Both the position numbers and the translations under genes were made by a program. A stretch of DNA of 15,307 nucleotides, taken from positions 1 through 15,307 of the forward strand of contig JAGWML010000043.1 in assembly GCA_028873155.1 (NCBI GenBank), read 5' to 3'. Position 1 is the stretch's first letter. Each line of letters opens with the position of its first letter. The stretch comes from Acidobacteriota bacterium (GTDB lineage Bacteria > Acidobacteriota > Terriglobia > Terriglobales > Acidobacteriaceae). Shown piece by piece: positions 14,696 to 15,307 of the stretch. The notes under the pieces are model-generated. The model did not search any database and was not told the DNA's origin. It was given only the letters and a program-made list of their open reading frames with translations.

Positions 14696-15307
14696 TTACT
14701 TCTCCTGGAAGACTTCTCTGGCAACAGCGACAGCGTTCACGGCGTTTGGCCACCCTGCGTAGAAGGCAAGTTGCGTGATGACCTCTACGATTTCGTCCTG
14801 AGTGACGCCATTTCTGCGGGCAAGTCGAAGATGAGACCGCAACTGTTCCGGCCGATTCATCGCAATCAGGGCAGCAACCGTAATCAGACTGCGATCGCGC
14901 TTCGAAAGTCCCGGTCGCTCCCATACATCGCCAAACAGAACGTTGTCCGTCAGCTCAGCCAATTTTGGATCGATGTCGCCCATGAGTTTCTGGGCTGCAG
15001 AGGGCTCTTGAGTCATTTGTGTCACTCCTTCCGATGCGGACGGAAGATTCGCATACTGCGCGTCGCTAACCTTTTCCATCCATTCCACGGCCTTGCCGTC
15101 GAGTTGTTCCACGATGGCGATGTGCGCCATCGAGCTGTTCGGCGCGGCTCCGTGCCAGTGCTTCTGGCCGGGCGGAATCCACACCACGTCCCCCTGATGG
15201 ATTTCCTCTACCGGATCGCCCCAGCGCTGCACCCGTCCGGTTCCCGCAGTCACTATCAGGATTTGACCGAGCGGGTGCGTGTGCCACGCGGTGCGCGCGC
15301 CGGGCTC
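14696..15307 (-). CDS. Cupin-carboxymuconolactone decarboxylase fusion (5' end outside window)
   Basis: The last 203 codons are visible; the frame is open to the right edge, so the N-terminus (about 45 residues judging by the paralogue) is missing. Visible residues 1-86 are the second part of a cupin with ligands H9, H11, Q15, H50 and H52. After a short linker, residues 106-203 form a carboxymuconolactone decarboxylase/AhpD-like helical domain with 'EQLRSHL' (E155, H159), 'GVTQDEIVEV' and 'FYAGWPNAV'. It lacks the CxxC of AhpD peroxidase-type members, so decarboxylase/lactonase-type chemistry is more likely, though many relatives are uncharacterised. A ribosome site and ATG inside the linker (ATG 15016) could also start a separate 106-residue decarboxylase. 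Confidence 0.92.
   Translation of the reverse strand, partial: EPGARTAWHTHPLGQILIVTAGTGRVQRWGDPVEEIHQGDVVWIPPGQKHWHGAAPNSSMAHIAIVEQLDGKAVEWMEKVSDAQYANLPSASEGVTQMTQEPSAAQKLMGDIDPKLAELTDNVLFGDVWERPGLSKRDRSLITVAALIAMNRPEQLRSHLRLARRNGVTQDEIVEVITQLAFYAGWPNAVNAVAVAREVFQEK
15025..15029 (-). promoter_or_regulatory. Internal ribosome binding site in the fusion linker
   Basis: On the minus strand GGAAGGAG is followed, eight bases after AGGAG, by ATG 15016 in the same frame as the fusion. It sits exactly between the cupin and decarboxylase domains. It may allow a free decarboxylase domain to be made, or be a relic of two once separate genes. Confidence 0.55.

Overview
The window (about 60% GC) looks like chromosomal DNA of a soil- or sediment-type Gram-negative bacterium. 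I suspect Acidobacteriota (Terriglobia-like), because of the mix of long multihaem cytochromes, a secreted carboxypeptidase-regulatory-like protein with one membrane anchor, a type-B carboxylesterase and several small cupin/carboxymuconolactone-decarboxylase genes. This assignment is inference; no rRNA or marker gene is present.

Region 1 (1-11381, all + strand) is an electron-transfer locus. It holds a 23-haem c-type cytochrome (8-2005), a 458-bp intergenic stretch with a perfect CRP/FNR-type palindrome, and then a tightly packed run of six genes: a 34-haem cytochrome built from eight tandem trihaem modules (2464-5064); an outer-membrane beta-barrel protein with a TTG start directly behind it (5067-6893); a secreted protein of unknown function (6877-7746); a five-helix membrane protein with two H-x13-H pairs, read as a dihaem cytochrome b (7743-8714); a membrane-anchored iron-sulfur/flavin NAD(P)H oxidoreductase (8718-10064); and a secreted, membrane-anchored protein with a carboxypeptidase-regulatory-like fold (10080-11381). 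Gene ends overlap or lie within a few bases, so the six are probably cotranscribed and translationally coupled.

Read together these parts make a plausible complete path: NAD(P)H oxidised in the cytoplasm by the FeS/FAD protein, electrons crossing the inner membrane through two b haems, a chain of periplasmic c haems, and an outer-membrane barrel through which a multihaem cytochrome could pass electrons to or from the outside. It is analogous to porin-cytochrome conduits (Mtr, Pcc) but I do not recognise it as one of the named systems. Direction of flow and terminal partner cannot be read from sequence.

Region 2 (11446-15307, all - strand, convergent with region 1) is a separate group: a secreted type-B carboxylesterase, a cupin, a small four-helix membrane protein, a secreted cupin, and a cupin-carboxymuconolactone decarboxylase fusion cut by the right edge of the window. 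The fusion's cupin half is a close paralogue of the stand-alone cupin at 13110-13505. The DNA linking its two domains still carries a good ribosome binding site and ATG, suggesting a recent fusion or internal initiation. No tRNA, rRNA, CRISPR array, insertion sequence or phage gene was seen.
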